A stretch of DNA of 64,000 bases from Pyricularia pennisetigena (lineage: Eukaryota; Ascomycota; Sordariomycetes; Magnaporthales; Pyriculariaceae), in the NCBI RefSeq assembly GCF_004337985.1, contig NC_043743.1:3146543-3210542 (forward strand), written 5' to 3'. The notes beneath the pieces are model-generated. The model saw nothing but the letters and a program-made list of their open reading frames with translations. It was not told where the DNA came from and made no database searches. The position numbers and the translations under genes are program-made. Shown piece by piece: positions 45,401 through 59,002 of this stretch (its first letter is position 1; the number at the start of each line of letters is the position of its first letter).

Positions 45401-46790
45401 AAAGGTAATTTATAAGGGCCTGCTCTAAATCCGATAATAAAAGAAGTTTTAACAGCGGATTTTTTGTGTGGGAAACCCCTTTTTTTTCGGAAATAATCCC
45501 TTTTATATTAGGTTATATAAAAGGGTTACCTTACGGTGTGCCGGGTTTACGGGGCCTAATTTCACGTGGATTTTCATGGTTTTTACCGTTAAGTGTTTGC
45601 GTTATAGGTGAATTTACGGCTATTTCCGTATTTTGTTCGGGATTTAACTTTTTCGTTACCGTATTTTCTTCCGGTTCCGAATCGGTGTAAATTTTATAGT
45701 TTTCGTAATTTTCGGGGTTTATATTATTTAATTTTAATTTTAACGGGGTTGCGTAGCCCTTTGTAACCACCTGTAAAGCCATGCTAAAAGCGGTGTTTTA
45801 TTTACCTCATATATAGGCGTAATTCGAAATAACGTTATTTCGAACAAAAATATCGCACCCTTTAACCTTTAAATAAAACGAATATTTAGCGGTATTTAAA
45901 CGTCCCCACGCCTTGCGATCCTTATCGTACAGGGTATTTTTTATTAATACCCCCCCTATACTATAGTGTATAAAGCTATTAACGATATTTATGCCAAACG
46001 AGGGGATATATAAAACGTTATTTAACGTAACCTTTTTAAATTCGTCAGTTTTTTGGCCGTAACGGATTTATATTTTTACAGTTCCGGTACCTATAAGCCT
46101 AACAGGGCCACCTCCTGTACCGATTTTGAATGTAAAGCCGGGGGTATAATCGGTAAAAAATTGCTTATTTGCAAAAATATGGTGCGTATTACCTATATCG
46201 TACAGGATAGGGTAATTTAGCGTTTATAGTTTAGGGGTCCCTTTTACGCCGCGTCCAGGTTTCGTTTTAACCCTAAAATTAGCTGTTTAAACCTGTAAGT
46301 TTAGCATTTTACCGGTATCGGTTTCCAAATCCGAATCCGAACGTAATTTTATAATTCCGCTAATAGCGGAATTAACCTCCTGTTCCAAGGCGTGATACGC
46401 TGCGCTTTCGTTAACGTCACCTGGAATCGAGCCCGTAAATAGCTCGAAATTTATAAAAATTATGGACGTTTCAGCGGTTAATTCGCTGGAGTTGGAGGAT
46501 TTAGTATTTTTTGCAGAAATAGAATCCGAATTAGAGTTTTTACTTTTTTTTCGTAATTTAAAGGTGTTTTCCTACCTATTATTTTCTTTTTTAACGCCCT
46601 TTTTAACGTTGTTTTACCTGTGTTTTTGCCTTTAAACCTATAATTAGCGGTTTTAGCCGTTGTAAAGCCTGAAATTGAACTTTCGGATATAAGGTCCGCT
46701 ATAAGGTATTACAAATTTAATTTTTCCGAATTTTGGCCTATTGCCTGCAAAACCCGTTGGGTATTGCGTTGGCGTTCGGTCCAAATAGGG
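42450..46790 (-). pseudogene. Copia no. 2 pol relic
   Basis: Minus strand, 5' to 3': protease/linker region (45531-45782 contains NPENYENYKIYTDSEPEE, conserved in all three Copia pol copies here) and an integrase with a long open stretch at 44188-44724 (FYSKFQPGLPYKPNLGHFRA, IPLEKRQKLNKLVPRTE). Reverse transcriptase follows at 43475-43855 (FKLKKGKNNKFIKYKIRFVI, WEIKQIEFIGAFLNNN, YLKIPNGFNEW), with the YVDD box as FVND at about 43315-43330, and then RNase H at about 42490-42800. Stops and the D-to-N change fit G-to-A/C-to-T RIP mutation. Confidence 0.82.
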
Positions 46791-47544
46791 AATATCCCTT
46801 CCAGGGCCCGTAAATATTAATTTCGTACGTTTACGGGGTTGATTTGCACGTTGGTATTCGTTAATTTAGTTACAAATAAATTAAAACGGTTATTAAATTC
46901 AGGTATTATTCCTTTAAATTTCGAAAAGTTTAAGCCGTAAAACTCCCGATATAGTGAATTTCGACTAATTTCGGGGTAACGGAATAGCCATCTTCCAGGG
47001 TTTTATAAACCGTTACGGGGTTAGAATGCCATGCAATGGATTTTAAAAATTCCTTAGTTAAACTGTTTTTTATAAGCAATAATAGGACTAATTGCTCATA
47101 TTCCGGTAGGTTATAGCCAATTTTAAAGTTGGAAATAAATTCCGCTGCTTTTACAACCCTAAACTGTACTATTAACGCCTATTTCCACAAATTGTAGTTG
47201 CTAACTTTTACTAATTTACAATTTTCGGGGAAAAGAAATACCCATTTCGATAATTTTTTACCTATTTCGTCATTTAGAATTAAATTACCAGGTGGATTAG
47301 GGGTTGCGGTAGCGGGTTTGTTATCCGAATTACCATTAAAAATAATGGAATTACCGCTTTTTAAAATTAATAAGGTAGTTAATTGTTAAATTATCCTTTG
47401 AAATTAATCCATTTACGTAATTAACGCTTTTAATTGCAGGTTTTAGGCCTATAGTTTAGCGGTTAAAATCTCGTTTGGGTTGGGTTTAGGCCCCCTATTT
47501 GTGGGAATTGGGCCTGGAAGGCCCGATATAGGGTTGTTTTCCAT
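46791..47544 (-). pseudogene. Copia no. 2 gag relic
   Basis: The ATG at 47544 opens the same MENNPISG-type frame as Copia no. 1 (5861). It continues through the gag helices to CCCTATTTGGACCGAACGCC at about 46785, joining pol without the break seen in Copia no. 1. Confidence 0.7.
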
Positions 47545-48318
47545 TATAGGGTAATTTAAATTATAATTGCAATTCGTTTATTTATAGTTATAATTAATTA
47601 ACCTAATTACTCAAAGGTAAATACTTTATTTAATTTAGGATTTGCTATACCGTTTGCCTTTTAACGGGTATAGGCCTGTAATTGCCAATTATGGGGTTTA
47701 TTGCTATTTTTAATGGTTAAAATCCATTAAAATACAGGGTTAAAATCCCTAAAATCCCCAATTAATGGGTGCCCTGGTATTTGTACCAATCCAGGTGCAC
47801 GTAACGAATTTAATTCGTTAAATGGGTGCAGGGTAAATTGCAGGGTATCGTGCAGGGTAAATTAACTATTAACGTAATTCCGTTAATGGGTTTGTGGGTT
47901 ATTGTAAATTCTATTAAACGTATTAGGATTTAATGGGCTATTAACGAACGAATACAGGGGTTTTTGGCCCTAATTCGCTAGCGTAAACCCTATTGCAATT
48001 TTGAACCAATTACAATGGCGTGCACAATCCACAAAAACCATACCAAAAATTTTGGATTTGCAATGCAAGCGATCGTTGCAGTACCTAAAAAGGCCTAAAT
48101 CAAACGTTAATTTTTAACGATCCCCATTGTAACTACAAGGGGTTAGGTGCTAAATTAGCGCCTAAAACCAACAATTTTGCACAAAAACAGCAATATTTTC
48201 GTTAATATACGTGCTGTAAAAATGCGACAATAACCAAAATAAAATTTAAACTTTAAGCTTTACAGCGATGTAAAATGCATTTTAATGCATACGCTAAAAC
48301 CTTTCCGGGTTTATAATT
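47545..48318 (-). other. Copia no. 2 leader with primer-binding region
   Basis: About 770 bp of untranslated leader. Next to the LTR the minus strand reads AATTATAAACCCGG, matching the primer-binding site of Copia no. 1 with further mutation. No coding frame. Confidence 0.6.
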
Positions 48319-48872
48319 TGTTAACAATATGGGTTGCTAATAGGGGGTTAGGTATTAGTTTAGGTGCGGCGTGGTGTTAATTGCGTTGTAAAAACCTGCA
48401 ATTACAGGGTTTATATGCATTAAATTCACTAATTTTGGGATTAATAAATTTAATTTATTGGTCGGGGAGATTTTGCTTTATTTCCCTTACATACTTTCCG
48501 ACATCGAAATGGGGGTCCGCACCCCGCAAAGGGTTCCGGTGCCGCACACGATTTTCCGAAAAATTATTTTGTATGCGTTGTTGAAAAAACATTTTTATTT
48601 CCATACAAACCATTTCTGGGTTTGCACTGACTTGTTAATTTGGTGAAAATTTCAACCCGGTACAGGATAGCTGACTCGTAAATGCAGGGTGGGTATTAAA
48701 CCCGGTACAGGGTGAAACCCCATTTGCTGATTTTAAATCGTAACTCCTGCAACAGACAAAATATAACAGAAAATCTAACAACCTTAGCAGCCCTACTTCG
48801 GCACTATTTATTGTGGTTTATATACAAACAAAAGTGGACCCATTACATGCTAAATAACGCATATAATTAAGA
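48319..48872 (-). repeat. 5' LTR of Copia no. 2
   Basis: TGTTAACAATATGGG to CGCATATAATTAAGA, about 554 bp, nearly the length of the 3' LTR. Confidence 0.85.
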
Positions 48873-51800
48873 CGTATTTTATTCGCGTTTTTTTAAACGT
48901 TATTATATATAAATTATAACGGCGTGGGCCACGTTTATACCGTTTTTAAAATATTGTAAAAACAAATTCGCGCGGTTTTTGGGCGTGGAACCCGGTCGTC
49001 CGTTTATTTTGTATTTTAATAATAATATATTAGGATTAATTCCCGTAATTAACGAATTTTTATTTTTTAACGCTAATTAAACGGCGGGTAAATGTTCGGG
49101 CCAATTTATTTGGCCAAATACCACGAAAACCTTTAAATAATATTGCATTTCCTAATTAATTTGTTCCGTACCCCCGTCCGTTCTTAGGTAATAGGACGTC
49201 GATAATAATTGTAAAATTCCTATTTGTCGGTATAATTCCGATTAAAAACCTTTTACCTAATCCGACCCCCGGTCCGATATAATCGCGTTAGAAAAACCTT
49301 TAAACCGCTACCAGGTGGAAACGAATTTTGCGGCGCAAATTTCGGTTTTTATCGAATTTATCGCTTTTAATTAGATATATTTGGAAAATTTATTAATTAT
49401 AACCATTATATAACGCGGTACGTCCGTACCCTTATTTGGGAAATCCGTTATAAAATCGATAAAAATTTGTTTCCAAAATTTATCCGGTATTGATAGGGGT
49501 TATAACAGTTTTTATTTGCGTTGTTTCAATGGTTTTATCCTGCGGTATATATCGCAATTACGCACGAATCGTCGGATATATTCGGTTATCCCGTCCCGAT
49601 AATAATTTCGGGCCAGGATTGTAAATATATTATTTTTACCGCAATATTTAATTATTAAAGATTGGTTGGTTCGTTGCAAAATTGCCGTAATTAAAAATTC
49701 CCAATTGGGTAATTAAAAACGGTTTTTATACAATAACGTACCGGAAGCGTTTATTAAGCAGTCCGTTATTTATATTATCGTTTCGGCTTCGGGTGGGAAT
49801 CGTTTTATATTTTGTTGGACCGCGTTGCGTTTATAAACGTATACCGGGTTTTTTCCGCTAGTTCGTTCCAAAATCCTGTTATATAAAACTGCTAAAAAAC
49901 GAATATTCCTTCCGGGACTGCCGGTAATATATTTTATAGTAATATTCAAAAAATACCAATTATAATTATATTGGGTATTAGACGTAATATTATAATTTGT
50001 TTTCTTTAATTTCGTCCTGGTCCCGTTTTAATGGCGCGTCGGGGATTATCGCGTATTTTTTTAATCGGTATTTTAAAATGTAATTAAACTTGGATAGGAT
50101 TTTAGCTTACCGTATTTACCGTTCCGATACCACCTTCGGTTTCGCAAATCATTTAAACGTTTTATAATCCGTAAAAATAGTAAAAGGGAAACGAATATTG
50201 CGTAATTCCGCCTCCCAAATTTGCAAATAATGGACGACCGCGAGCAATTCTTTATCGTGGATAATATAATTGCGTTGGACCGTCGTTAATTTAACGGAGT
50301 AAAATATTACCGGTTTCTATAACCCGTTTTTCTTTTTTTATATTAATAACTCCCCGATAATTGCGCCGAAATAGTCCGTTTTTATTTCCGTTTCCGCTTC
50401 GTCGCTTTATTGGGCCAATATTAACGTCTGCAAAAATATTTGTTTAAATATTTTAAAAATAACGTCCTTTTTTAACGTCCGTTTAAACGGTATTTCTTTT
50501 TTAATAAATCGAAATAAAAACGCCGTTACACCCGAATACCCGTTTATAAAATCCCGGTAAAAATTTGCGAATTTTAGGAAACCGCGTAATTTTCGTAACT
50601 TTATCGGGGTTTCCCATTCCTAGATCGCGCGTAATTTTTCCGGATTGGTTTCCACGTTTAAATTGGCGTATATAGTAAACCCCAAATATTTAACGGAAAT
50701 AATTGCGAACGGCTTTTTCTCCAAATATAAATTTAAACCCGCTTTTTTTAATTTTCCCAAAATGTGGGTAATTTTGCGCCAATAATCCGTTTTGAAACCG
50801 GGCGTATAAATTAAAATATCCTCCAAATATATTAATATATAATCGTCCAATATATTCCCTAAAACGCCGTTAATATATCGCTGGAACGTGGCCAAAACGC
50901 CCGCTAATCCGAATAAATATATTACTTATTTGAATAATCCGAAATTTGTGCGAAAAATTATAAAATATTTATCCTTTTTAACTACGCGTAATTTATGGAA
51001 AATTACGCGCACGTTTATTTTAATAAACCATTTTATTTCGGATTAAAAACGGAATGTTTTTTTAATTAATGGTAAAAAATACCGGTCCTATATTATAATA
51101 GCGTTTAATATTTTATAATCGACGTATAAACGTTATTTTCCAAAAGTTTTCCGGACTATTAGGACCGGGGTTGCGGTTAACGACGCGTTTATTCGGATCC
51201 ATTTTTTATTTATTATATCCATTATTTATCGCCGCAATTCCAGCAATTAATCGCGCGGTATATAATATAACCGGCCTTATAATAACGGCGGGGATTTACC
51301 GTCGTTATTTTTTTAAATCCGGATATAATAATTTAATTCGCCCCTATACGGGGGTAAAACCAAAGTTTTACCGTCGTTAAATAAGTTTTTAAACCCTTTT
51401 AATTTTGCGGGTAACGTCGCCGGGGGCCCTGCGTCGCTTTTATTTACCGCCGACAAAATTAAAACCCGGGTTATATTTCGTAACGAAATAAAGGCGAATT
51501 CCATTTATTCGTTCGTATTTCTTTTTGTTTTTCGGGCCGCGGCCAGGAATATATTGCCTATAATTACCGTAAATTTCCTATTTTTCGGATATAAGGACAG
51601 TTCCTGCACGAATAACCTTTTAACGGTCCCTATTTTAAACCTTCCCTGGTTTGGGTTAAATATTATTTTTCGGTGGGTTATCCAAATAAATCCCAGGAAT
51701 AAATCCTGCGTTAATTCCGGGATTATATAAAAAAAATATCGGCGCGGATTAACCGTCGTTATTTACGTCGCAATTGCCCATTTCCCGTATATCGGTTCGT

Positions 51801-52626
51801 ATTCGTTCCGTTACCGTGCCCAACCGGCGGATATATAATAAAAAGTTTTTTATTATTCCTAATTTTTCGGTATAATTTTTATTTATAACCGCGTAATATT
51901 CGCATTCTAAAATTATTTATATAATAAAGATTTTTATTAAATTATTTAAAATAGGGATAAAAAATGGTCGCCCATTTATTATAATTTATATTTTTTTTAA
52001 CCGTTTTTTCTAATTTATATTTATTAACGTATTATAAAGTGGTCCGGGCCCGTCGCGTCGGTTTTCCCTTGGGTTTAACTTATAACCCAAAATTAATTTT
52101 TTCCTTTTTCGGGGTCGTTTAACGCTGGATGTATAACCGGTGCGAATTGGTAATTTTGGGCGTAATAGGAGGCGGACCCGTAACGGAGGCAACCCTTTAT
52201 TTTACGGCGTCGTTGGAATTTTTAAACGGATATTTATAAAATCCGATATTTCCTTTTATTTCCATCCAATCGGCGCCTTTTTCGTTTTTTTACCAACGTT
52301 ATAACGGTGTCGGCCAACTTTTATCGCTAATACGCCTATTATTAATATATTTTTTAAACCTTTTTATAAAGAATTTGGAAAAGGGGTGTTCCGTTTTCAA
52401 CCAAAACGTTTATCCAAATCGATAACCTCCAAATCCTGGGCAATATAGCGGTATATAACGATAAATCCGTGGTAAAAATTGGAAAAAATACCTTTTTTTA
52501 CCGACGCCTTTTTTATCCGGTTAACGACCCGGAAACGCAAATAATTGGCCCGTATTTCGTTTAATTATTCGAAATTTCCGGCCGTAATAAGGAGCCGTTC
52601 GAATTTGGTAAAAGAATATGCGAACA
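48873..52626 (-). pseudogene. Gypsy no. 2, gag-pol part
   Basis: Continues gypsy no. 2 beyond the Copia insertion: integrase (about 49100-49750), RNase H (about 50150-50400), reverse transcriptase at 50620-50895 (TFQRYINGVLGNILDD and YLEDILIY, i.e. YLDD with D-to-E), protease region and the 3' part of gag. It ends at about 52626, at a position equivalent to about 54780 of gypsy no. 1, so the 5' LTR and gag start are missing. Confidence 0.78.
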
Positions 52627-53173
52627 TGTGAACATGGCTAGCGCAGGGCTAATTTTATTAGTCACCCTGCATCGAATAAATAAATAAATAACAAATAAAA
52701 CGTGTACGCGTTTATACACACAAAGCTTTATATATCACGTCTTTGTTCATAGTTTCAACAACAAAACAAATACGTCATATATAATCTAGCTAAGTGGTAT
52801 AATGCACGTACCATAATCTATATCATATATACGTTGTTGAAGTGCGTGGGTTCGAATCCCGTTGTGGTCGCAGATTTTCTGTGCATGCATAAGCACAATA
52901 GGCCGTTAGGCTTAATGGGCCGTTAGGTTCAATAGGTCGGCAGGTCAGTCACATGAATAAGGCCAAATCATGTGACGTGACCCCGCATTCCGGACATCCG
53001 GATCGAAGATCTGCACCTACGGATTCGAACACGTAATTCACAACTTAGCCTTAGATTTATTACCTTTATAACCTTCATCGATTCAACGATTCAACGGATC
53101 GATTGTGCAACAACAATATATCATCTCTATTACCCGCTAGCAGACGGTTATCTGCCATTTCAACGTTCCATTA
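52627..53173 (+). mobile_element. Solo-LTR-like element B, copy 3, left part
   Basis: TGTGAACATGGCTAGC... with A box TAGCTAAGTGG and B box GGTTCGAATCCC (about 52787-52862). Compared with copy 2 it lacks about 48 bp between two GGCTAATT repeats. It is cut by TAGTCTC copy 10; the remainder lies at 62716-62783. Confidence 0.78.
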
Positions 53174-54094
53174 TAGTCTCAGGGCTCATCCCTGAAGCCC
53201 AAAGCTCCACAATTGATCCACTCCGTTCGCTTCGCTCCACTTCGTGGCTCAATTGCGGTTTTGCAATGTACCTGTGGGTCCATCCAAAGAACGCTTTGGT
53301 TTAGGTTTGAGGATAATTTGTCGATTTTCGCCGTTTATGGCGGTATTTTTGGCCTTTTTTTAACCGAAACTCCTTTATTATTCCACAACCACGCATAATA
53401 TTGAAAAAATAAATTATCGTTGAAAATAGCGTTTAATACCGCTATTAGCAGCAATTCGATTTATTTTATTATTTGCTATAATGGCCGAATTGGATACCAC
53501 CTGCCCTTAATCCGTTTATGGCGGTACTGTTTTTTCGATTTTTTTTTCGATGTTCGATTTCTTTTAATATTATTTTTAATTTTTGACCAAATTTTATAAT
53601 TTTCTCACGTGGAGGGTCGTATATGCTTTTATATCGTTATACCAAGTTTTGGTGCATATGTCAGATTATATAAGCAGTTAAATAGGCGGATAGGCAAAGT
53701 ATATACTTTTTTATATATAATTTACAATCGAAACTCGTTTATATTTTTACCAATTTTAACGATAATAAAACCAAAACTTCAGAAGTCCGATTACGTATAT
53801 ATACAAGCGTCCAAATCCAATCTTGCCTATAATATCGGTTTTAAAAATTGTTTAATAAAAGAAAATGCTAAATGTGTATTGTATAAATCTTCTTGCTTTA
53901 TTTAATTATTTTTATATTATTTTTGTTTTGTAGCCAAATCTGGTGGTTTTTGCACGTGGGGGGTGGCATATATATATTTAATATAACATTACACTTTTGT
54001 ACGCTTATCCAATTATTTTAGCGGTTAAATATGCGGATAGGTAAAGTGTATCCAATTTTATATATATTTTGCAATCGAAATGTTTTTATATTTC

Positions 54095-54282
54095 TGTTAT
54101 GGATTCGTGCCTAAGGCACGTATTACGTGATAAGATATAAGAGCGGGTTAGGGATAATATATAAAGGGAAGGACACTACCACGACCCGGACATACACCTT
54201 TTCCTCCCTTTTTCCCCAGCGTTAATAATAATGCCAATAAAAATATTTAACGGTTTTAAAACCGTTGGTTTACCCTATAATA
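54095..54282 (+). repeat. 5' LTR of gypsy no. 1
   Basis: TGTTATGGATTCGTGCC to TTTACCCTATAATA (end CA changed to TA), 188 bp. Confidence 0.85.
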
Positions 54283-54299
54283 TTTACTAACGCTCGAAT

Positions 54300-55000
54300 T
54301 TCAACACGATAATAACCAACCCAAAACCAGGCCCGGGAGGGGAAATTTACGATTTTTACCAAAACCTGGTCGCGAATATCGCGATATTGGAAAAACGCAT
54401 CGTTTAAATACAATTACATTCCTTAAACGCAAACGCGATCGCGCAAAAACAACGCCCCAAAAAAAACCCTTACGCGACCCCCTATTATACGACGGCGCGC
54501 CGGTTACGTTTACAATTTGGAAATAAATTATTTCGTATAAATTAATACGCGACGCGGAATTTGTCGGGAACCAGCGCGACCAATTCGAATACGTATAATT
54601 TAAATTTACTACGATAATATAAAATATCGTCCGTTTTTTTTATAAGGTAAAAGGTACGGAAGGGGGGTATAATTACGAAAATTTTATCGAATATTTGGGA
54701 CGTACGTACGACGATTTTTATAAAAAACCCAAACCCTCGCCGAGTTAAAGGTATTCCGAATACGATACGGCGAATCGTTGGTATATTTTTTTACTAAATT
54801 CGAACGTTTTTTTACTGCGGCCGGGGGTTTCGAATAATTAAACGAAATACGGGCCAATTATTTACGTTTCCGGGTCGTTAACCGGATAAAGGAAACGTCG
54901 GTAGGAAAGGGTATCGCCTCCGATTTTTACCACGGATTTATCGTTATATACCGCCATATCGCCTAAAATTTGGAAATTATCGATTTAAATAAACGTTTCG
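54300..55000 (+). pseudogene. Gypsy no. 1 gag relic
   Basis: Readable pieces: YDGAPVTFTIWK-like start of the retrotransposon gag domain, LIRDAEFVGNQRDQFEYV, YNYENFIEYLGRTYDDFYK and RWYIFLLNSNVFL. They fit the Retrotrans_gag pattern with stops between them. The zinc knuckle cannot be read. Confidence 0.6.
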
Positions 55001-55289
55001 GCCAAAAGCAGAACGCCCCCCTTTTAAATTCCTTATAAATAAATTTAAAAAATATAATAATAACGGGCGTATTAGCGATAAAAGCTGGCCGAAACCGTTA
55101 CAACGTTGGTAAAAAACGAGGAAAGCGTCGATTGGATAGAAATAAAAGGAAAAATAAAGTTTTATAAATATCCGTTTAAAAATTCCAACGACGCCGTAAA
55201 ATAAGGGTTTGCCTCCGTTGCGAGTCCGCCTCCTATTACGCCCAAAATTACCAATTCGCACCGGTTAGACGTCCAACGCTAAACGACCC

Positions 55290-58200
55290 CGAAAAAGGAA
55301 AAAATTAATTTTGGATTATAATTTTAACCCAAGGGAAAACCGACGCGACGGGCCCGGACCATTTTATAATACGCTAATAAATATAAATCGGAAAAAATAA
55401 TTAAAAAAAATATAAATTATAATAGATGGGCGATTATTTTTTATCCCGGTTTTAATTAATTTAACGAAATTTATTATTATATAAATGAATTTAAAATGCG
55501 AATATTACGCGGTTATAAATAAAAATTATACCGAAAAATTGGGAATAATAAAAAGTTTTTTACTATAAATCCGCCGGTTGGGTACGGTAACGGGACGAAC
55601 ACGAACCAATATACGGGAAATGGGTAATTACGACGTAAATATCGACGGTTAATCCGCGCCGATATCCTTTTATATAATTCCGGGATTAACGCAGAATTTG
55701 TTTTTGGGATTTTTTTGGATAACCCACCGGAAAATGGTATTTAACCCAAATTAGGGAGGGTTAAAAATAGGGTCCGTTAAAAGGTTATTCGTGTAAAAGT
55801 TATCCCTACGTCCGAAAAGCAGGAAACTTACGGTGGTTATAAATAACGTATTCCTAACCGCGGCCCGAAAAATAAAAAAAAATACGAACGAATAAATGGA
55901 ATTCGCCTTTATTTTACTATAAAATATAACCCGGGTCCTAATTTTAACGGCGGTAAATAAAAGCGACGCAGGGCCCCCGGCGACGTTACCCGCAAAATTA
56001 AAAGGTTTTAAAAACCTATTTAACGACGGTAAAATTTCGGTTTTACCCCCGTATAAAGGCGAATTGGACTATTATATCCGGATTTAAAAGGATAACGACG
56101 GTAAATCCCCGCCGTTATTATGGGGCCGGTTATATTATATACCGCGCGATTAATTGCTGGAATTACGGCGATAAATAATCGATATAATGGATAAAAAATA
56201 AATCCGAGTAAACGCGTCGTTAACCGCAACCCCGGTCCTAATAATCCGGACAATTTTTGGAAAATGGCGTTTATACGTTAATTATAAAATATTAAACGCT
56301 ATTATAATATAGGACCGGTATTTTTTACCATTAATTTAAAAAATTTTCCGTTTTTTATCCGGAATAAAATAATTTATTAAAATAAACGTACGCGCAATTT
56401 TCCATAAATTACGCGTGGCCGAAAAGGATAAATATTTTATAGTTTTTCGTACAAAATTCGGGTTATTCGAATGGTTAATGTATTTATTCGGATTAGCGGG
56501 CGCCCCGACGACGTTCCAGCGATATATTAACGGCGTCCTCGGGAATATATTGGACGATTATGTATTAATATATTTGGACGATATTTTAATTTATAGGTCC
56601 GGTTTTAAAACGAATTATTGGCGGAAAATTACCCATATTTTAGGAAAATTAAAAAAAAACGGGTTTAAATTTGGATTTCGATAAAAACGCGTTCGCAATT
56701 ATTTCCGTTAAATATTTGGGGTTTATTATATACGTTAATATAAGCGTAAAAACCGATCCGGAAAAATTACGCGCGATCCGGGAATGGGAAACCCCGACGA
56801 AATTACAAAAACTGCGCGGTTTCCTAAAATTCGCAGATTTTTACCGGGATTTTATAAACGGGTATTCGGGTTTAACGGCGCCTTTATTTCGATTTATTAA
56901 AAAAAAAAGTACCGTTTAAATGGACGCCGGAAAAGGACATTATTTTTAAAATATTTAAATAAACATTTCTGCAAACGCTAATATTAGCCTAATAAAACGA
57001 CGAAACGGAAACGAAAATAAAAACGGATTGTTCCGGCGTAACCATCGGGGGGGGTATTGGTACAAAAAAGGAAAAACGGGTTATAAAAACCGGTAATATT
57101 CCATTCCGTTAAATTAACGACGGTTTAACGCAATTATATTATTTACAATAAAGAAATGCTCGCGGTCGTCCATTGTTTGCAAATATAAAAAGCGGAATTA
57201 CGTAATATCCGTTTTTTTTCACTATTTTTACGGATTATAAAACGTTCGAATATTTTACGAAACCGAGGGTGGTATCGGAACGGCAAATGCGGTGGACCGA
57301 GGTTTTATCCAAATTTAATTACGTTTTAAAATACCGATTAAGGAAATACGCGATAATCCCCGACGCGTTATCGAAACGGGAGCAGGACGAAACCAGCGAA
57401 AAAAAACGATAATATTACGCCCAATACCTAATATAATTATAATCGGTATTTTTTAAATATTATTATAAAATATATTACCCGTAATCCCGGAAGGAATATT
57501 CGTTTTCCAGCAATTTTATATAATAGGATTTTGGAACGAAATAGTGGAAAAAAACCCGGTATACGCCCATAAACGTGACGCGGTTTAACAAAATATAAAA
57601 CGATTCCCACCCGAGGCCGAAACGATAATATAAATAACGGATTATTTAATAAACGCTTCCGGCACGTTATTATACAAAAACCGCCTTTAATTACCCAATT
57701 GGGAACTTTTAATTACGGCAATTTTGCAACGAACCCACGAATCCCCAATATTTAATTATTGCGGTAAAAATAACATATTTACAATTTTGGTTCGAAATTG
57801 TTATTAGGACGGGATGGCCGAATATATCCGACGATTTGTACGCAATTGCGATATATACCGCAGGATAAAACCATCGAAACGACGCAAATAAAAACTGTTA
57901 TAACCTTTACTAATACCGCATAAATTTTAGAAACAAATTTCCATCGATTTTATAACGGACCTCCCAAATAATAATACGGACGCGCCGCGCTATATAATGG
58001 TTATAATTAATAAATTTTCCAAATATATCCAATTAAAAACGATAAATTTAATAAAAACCGAAATTTGTGCCGCAAAATTCGTTTCCATTTGGTAGCGGTT
58101 TAGGGGTTTTTTTAACGCGATTATATCGGACCGGGGGTTAAATTGGGTAAAAAGTTTTTAATCGGAATTATACCGATAAATAAAAATTTTACAATTATTA

Positions 58201-58840
58201 TCGACGTTTTACCATTTAAAAACGGACGGGGGTACGGAACGGATTAATTAGGAAATGCAATATTATTTAAAAGTTTTCGTGGTATTTGACCAAATAAATT
58301 GGCCCGGATATTTACCCGCCGTTTAATTAACGTTAAATAATAGGAATTCGTTAACCACGGGAATTAATTTTAATAAATTATTATTACAATATAAAATAAA
58401 CGCGGTCCCGGTAATATAGGTAAACGAACGACCGGGTTCCACGCCCAAAAATCGCGCGAATTTGTTTTTATAGTATTTTAAAAACGGTATAAACGTGGCC
58501 CACGCCGTTATAATTTATATATAATAACGCCAAAAAAAACGCGAATAAAATACGGAAACCGGCGGACCGTTTTAAAATAAGGGATAAAACTTTTTTTAAC
58601 CTACGGAACGTTAAAATTAATCGCCCGAATAAAAGGTTTAATTTCGTGGCGAATAAATATACGGTCGTAACAATTTTTACATTATTAATAATTACGTTAA
58701 ACGTCCCGAAAAAAATCCACCCCATTTTTTACGTGGAATTAATTAAAAAGGCCGCGGACGACCCATTACCGTCCCAAATTTATACCAATATTAAACCCGG
58801 CCCGTTATTAATTTTACCCGATTTAAATAACGAAACCAGG
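55290..58840 (+). pseudogene. Gypsy no. 1 pol relic
   Basis: Reverse transcriptase at 56415-56684 (YFIVFRTKFGLFEWLMYLFG, GAPTTFQRYINGVLG, intact YLDD at 56571-56582) continues in another frame at 56671-56919 (YLGFIIYVNISVKTDPEKL, LRGFLKFADFYRDFINGYSG). RNase H follows at about 57100-57400 (IIYNKEMLAVVHCLQ), then integrase at 57700-58320 with ISIDFITDLP, IISDRGLNW and KTDGGTERIN as the D, D, E catalytic sites. At least one frameshift and many stops. Confidence 0.82.
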
Positions 58841-58852
58841 GAGGAATAGGTA

Positions 58853-59002
58853 ATGGAGGAAATCCTGGCCGCGAAAAACGTGATAGGGAAAGGACGTAAA
58901 CGTAAAATTTTGGTAAAATGGAAAAAATACGACGAATTAATATGGGAAAATTTGCTAGCGGTGGAAAATATACGGGTATTAAACAAATTCGAAATAAAAT
59001 AA
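58853..59002 (+). pseudogene. Gypsy no. 1 chromodomain relic
   Basis: Reads VMEEILAAKNVIGKGRKRKI then LVKWKKYDELIWENL...VLNKFEIK and a stop. This is the chromodomain pattern (VExIL..R....YLVKWKGY....TWEP..NL...L..FE) at the C-terminus of integrase, which marks chromoviruses. In this family it is known to steer integration to marked chromatin. Confidence 0.78.

Larger units (their letters stand above)
41219..48877 (-). mobile_element. Full-length family-1 Copia (no. 2) with 5-bp TSD CGTAT
   Basis: Copia spanning 41224-48872 (7649 bp) nested in gypsy no. 2; CGTAT flanks both sides (41219-41223, 48873-48877) and the gypsy sequence is continuous across. Two LTRs of about 555 bp in the same orientation, polypurine tract at the 3' LTR, primer-binding region at the 5' LTR, gag then pol on the minus strand. 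Domain order integrase before reverse transcriptase is diagnostic of Ty1/Copia. All frames carry stops; RIP-inactivated. Confidence 0.88.
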
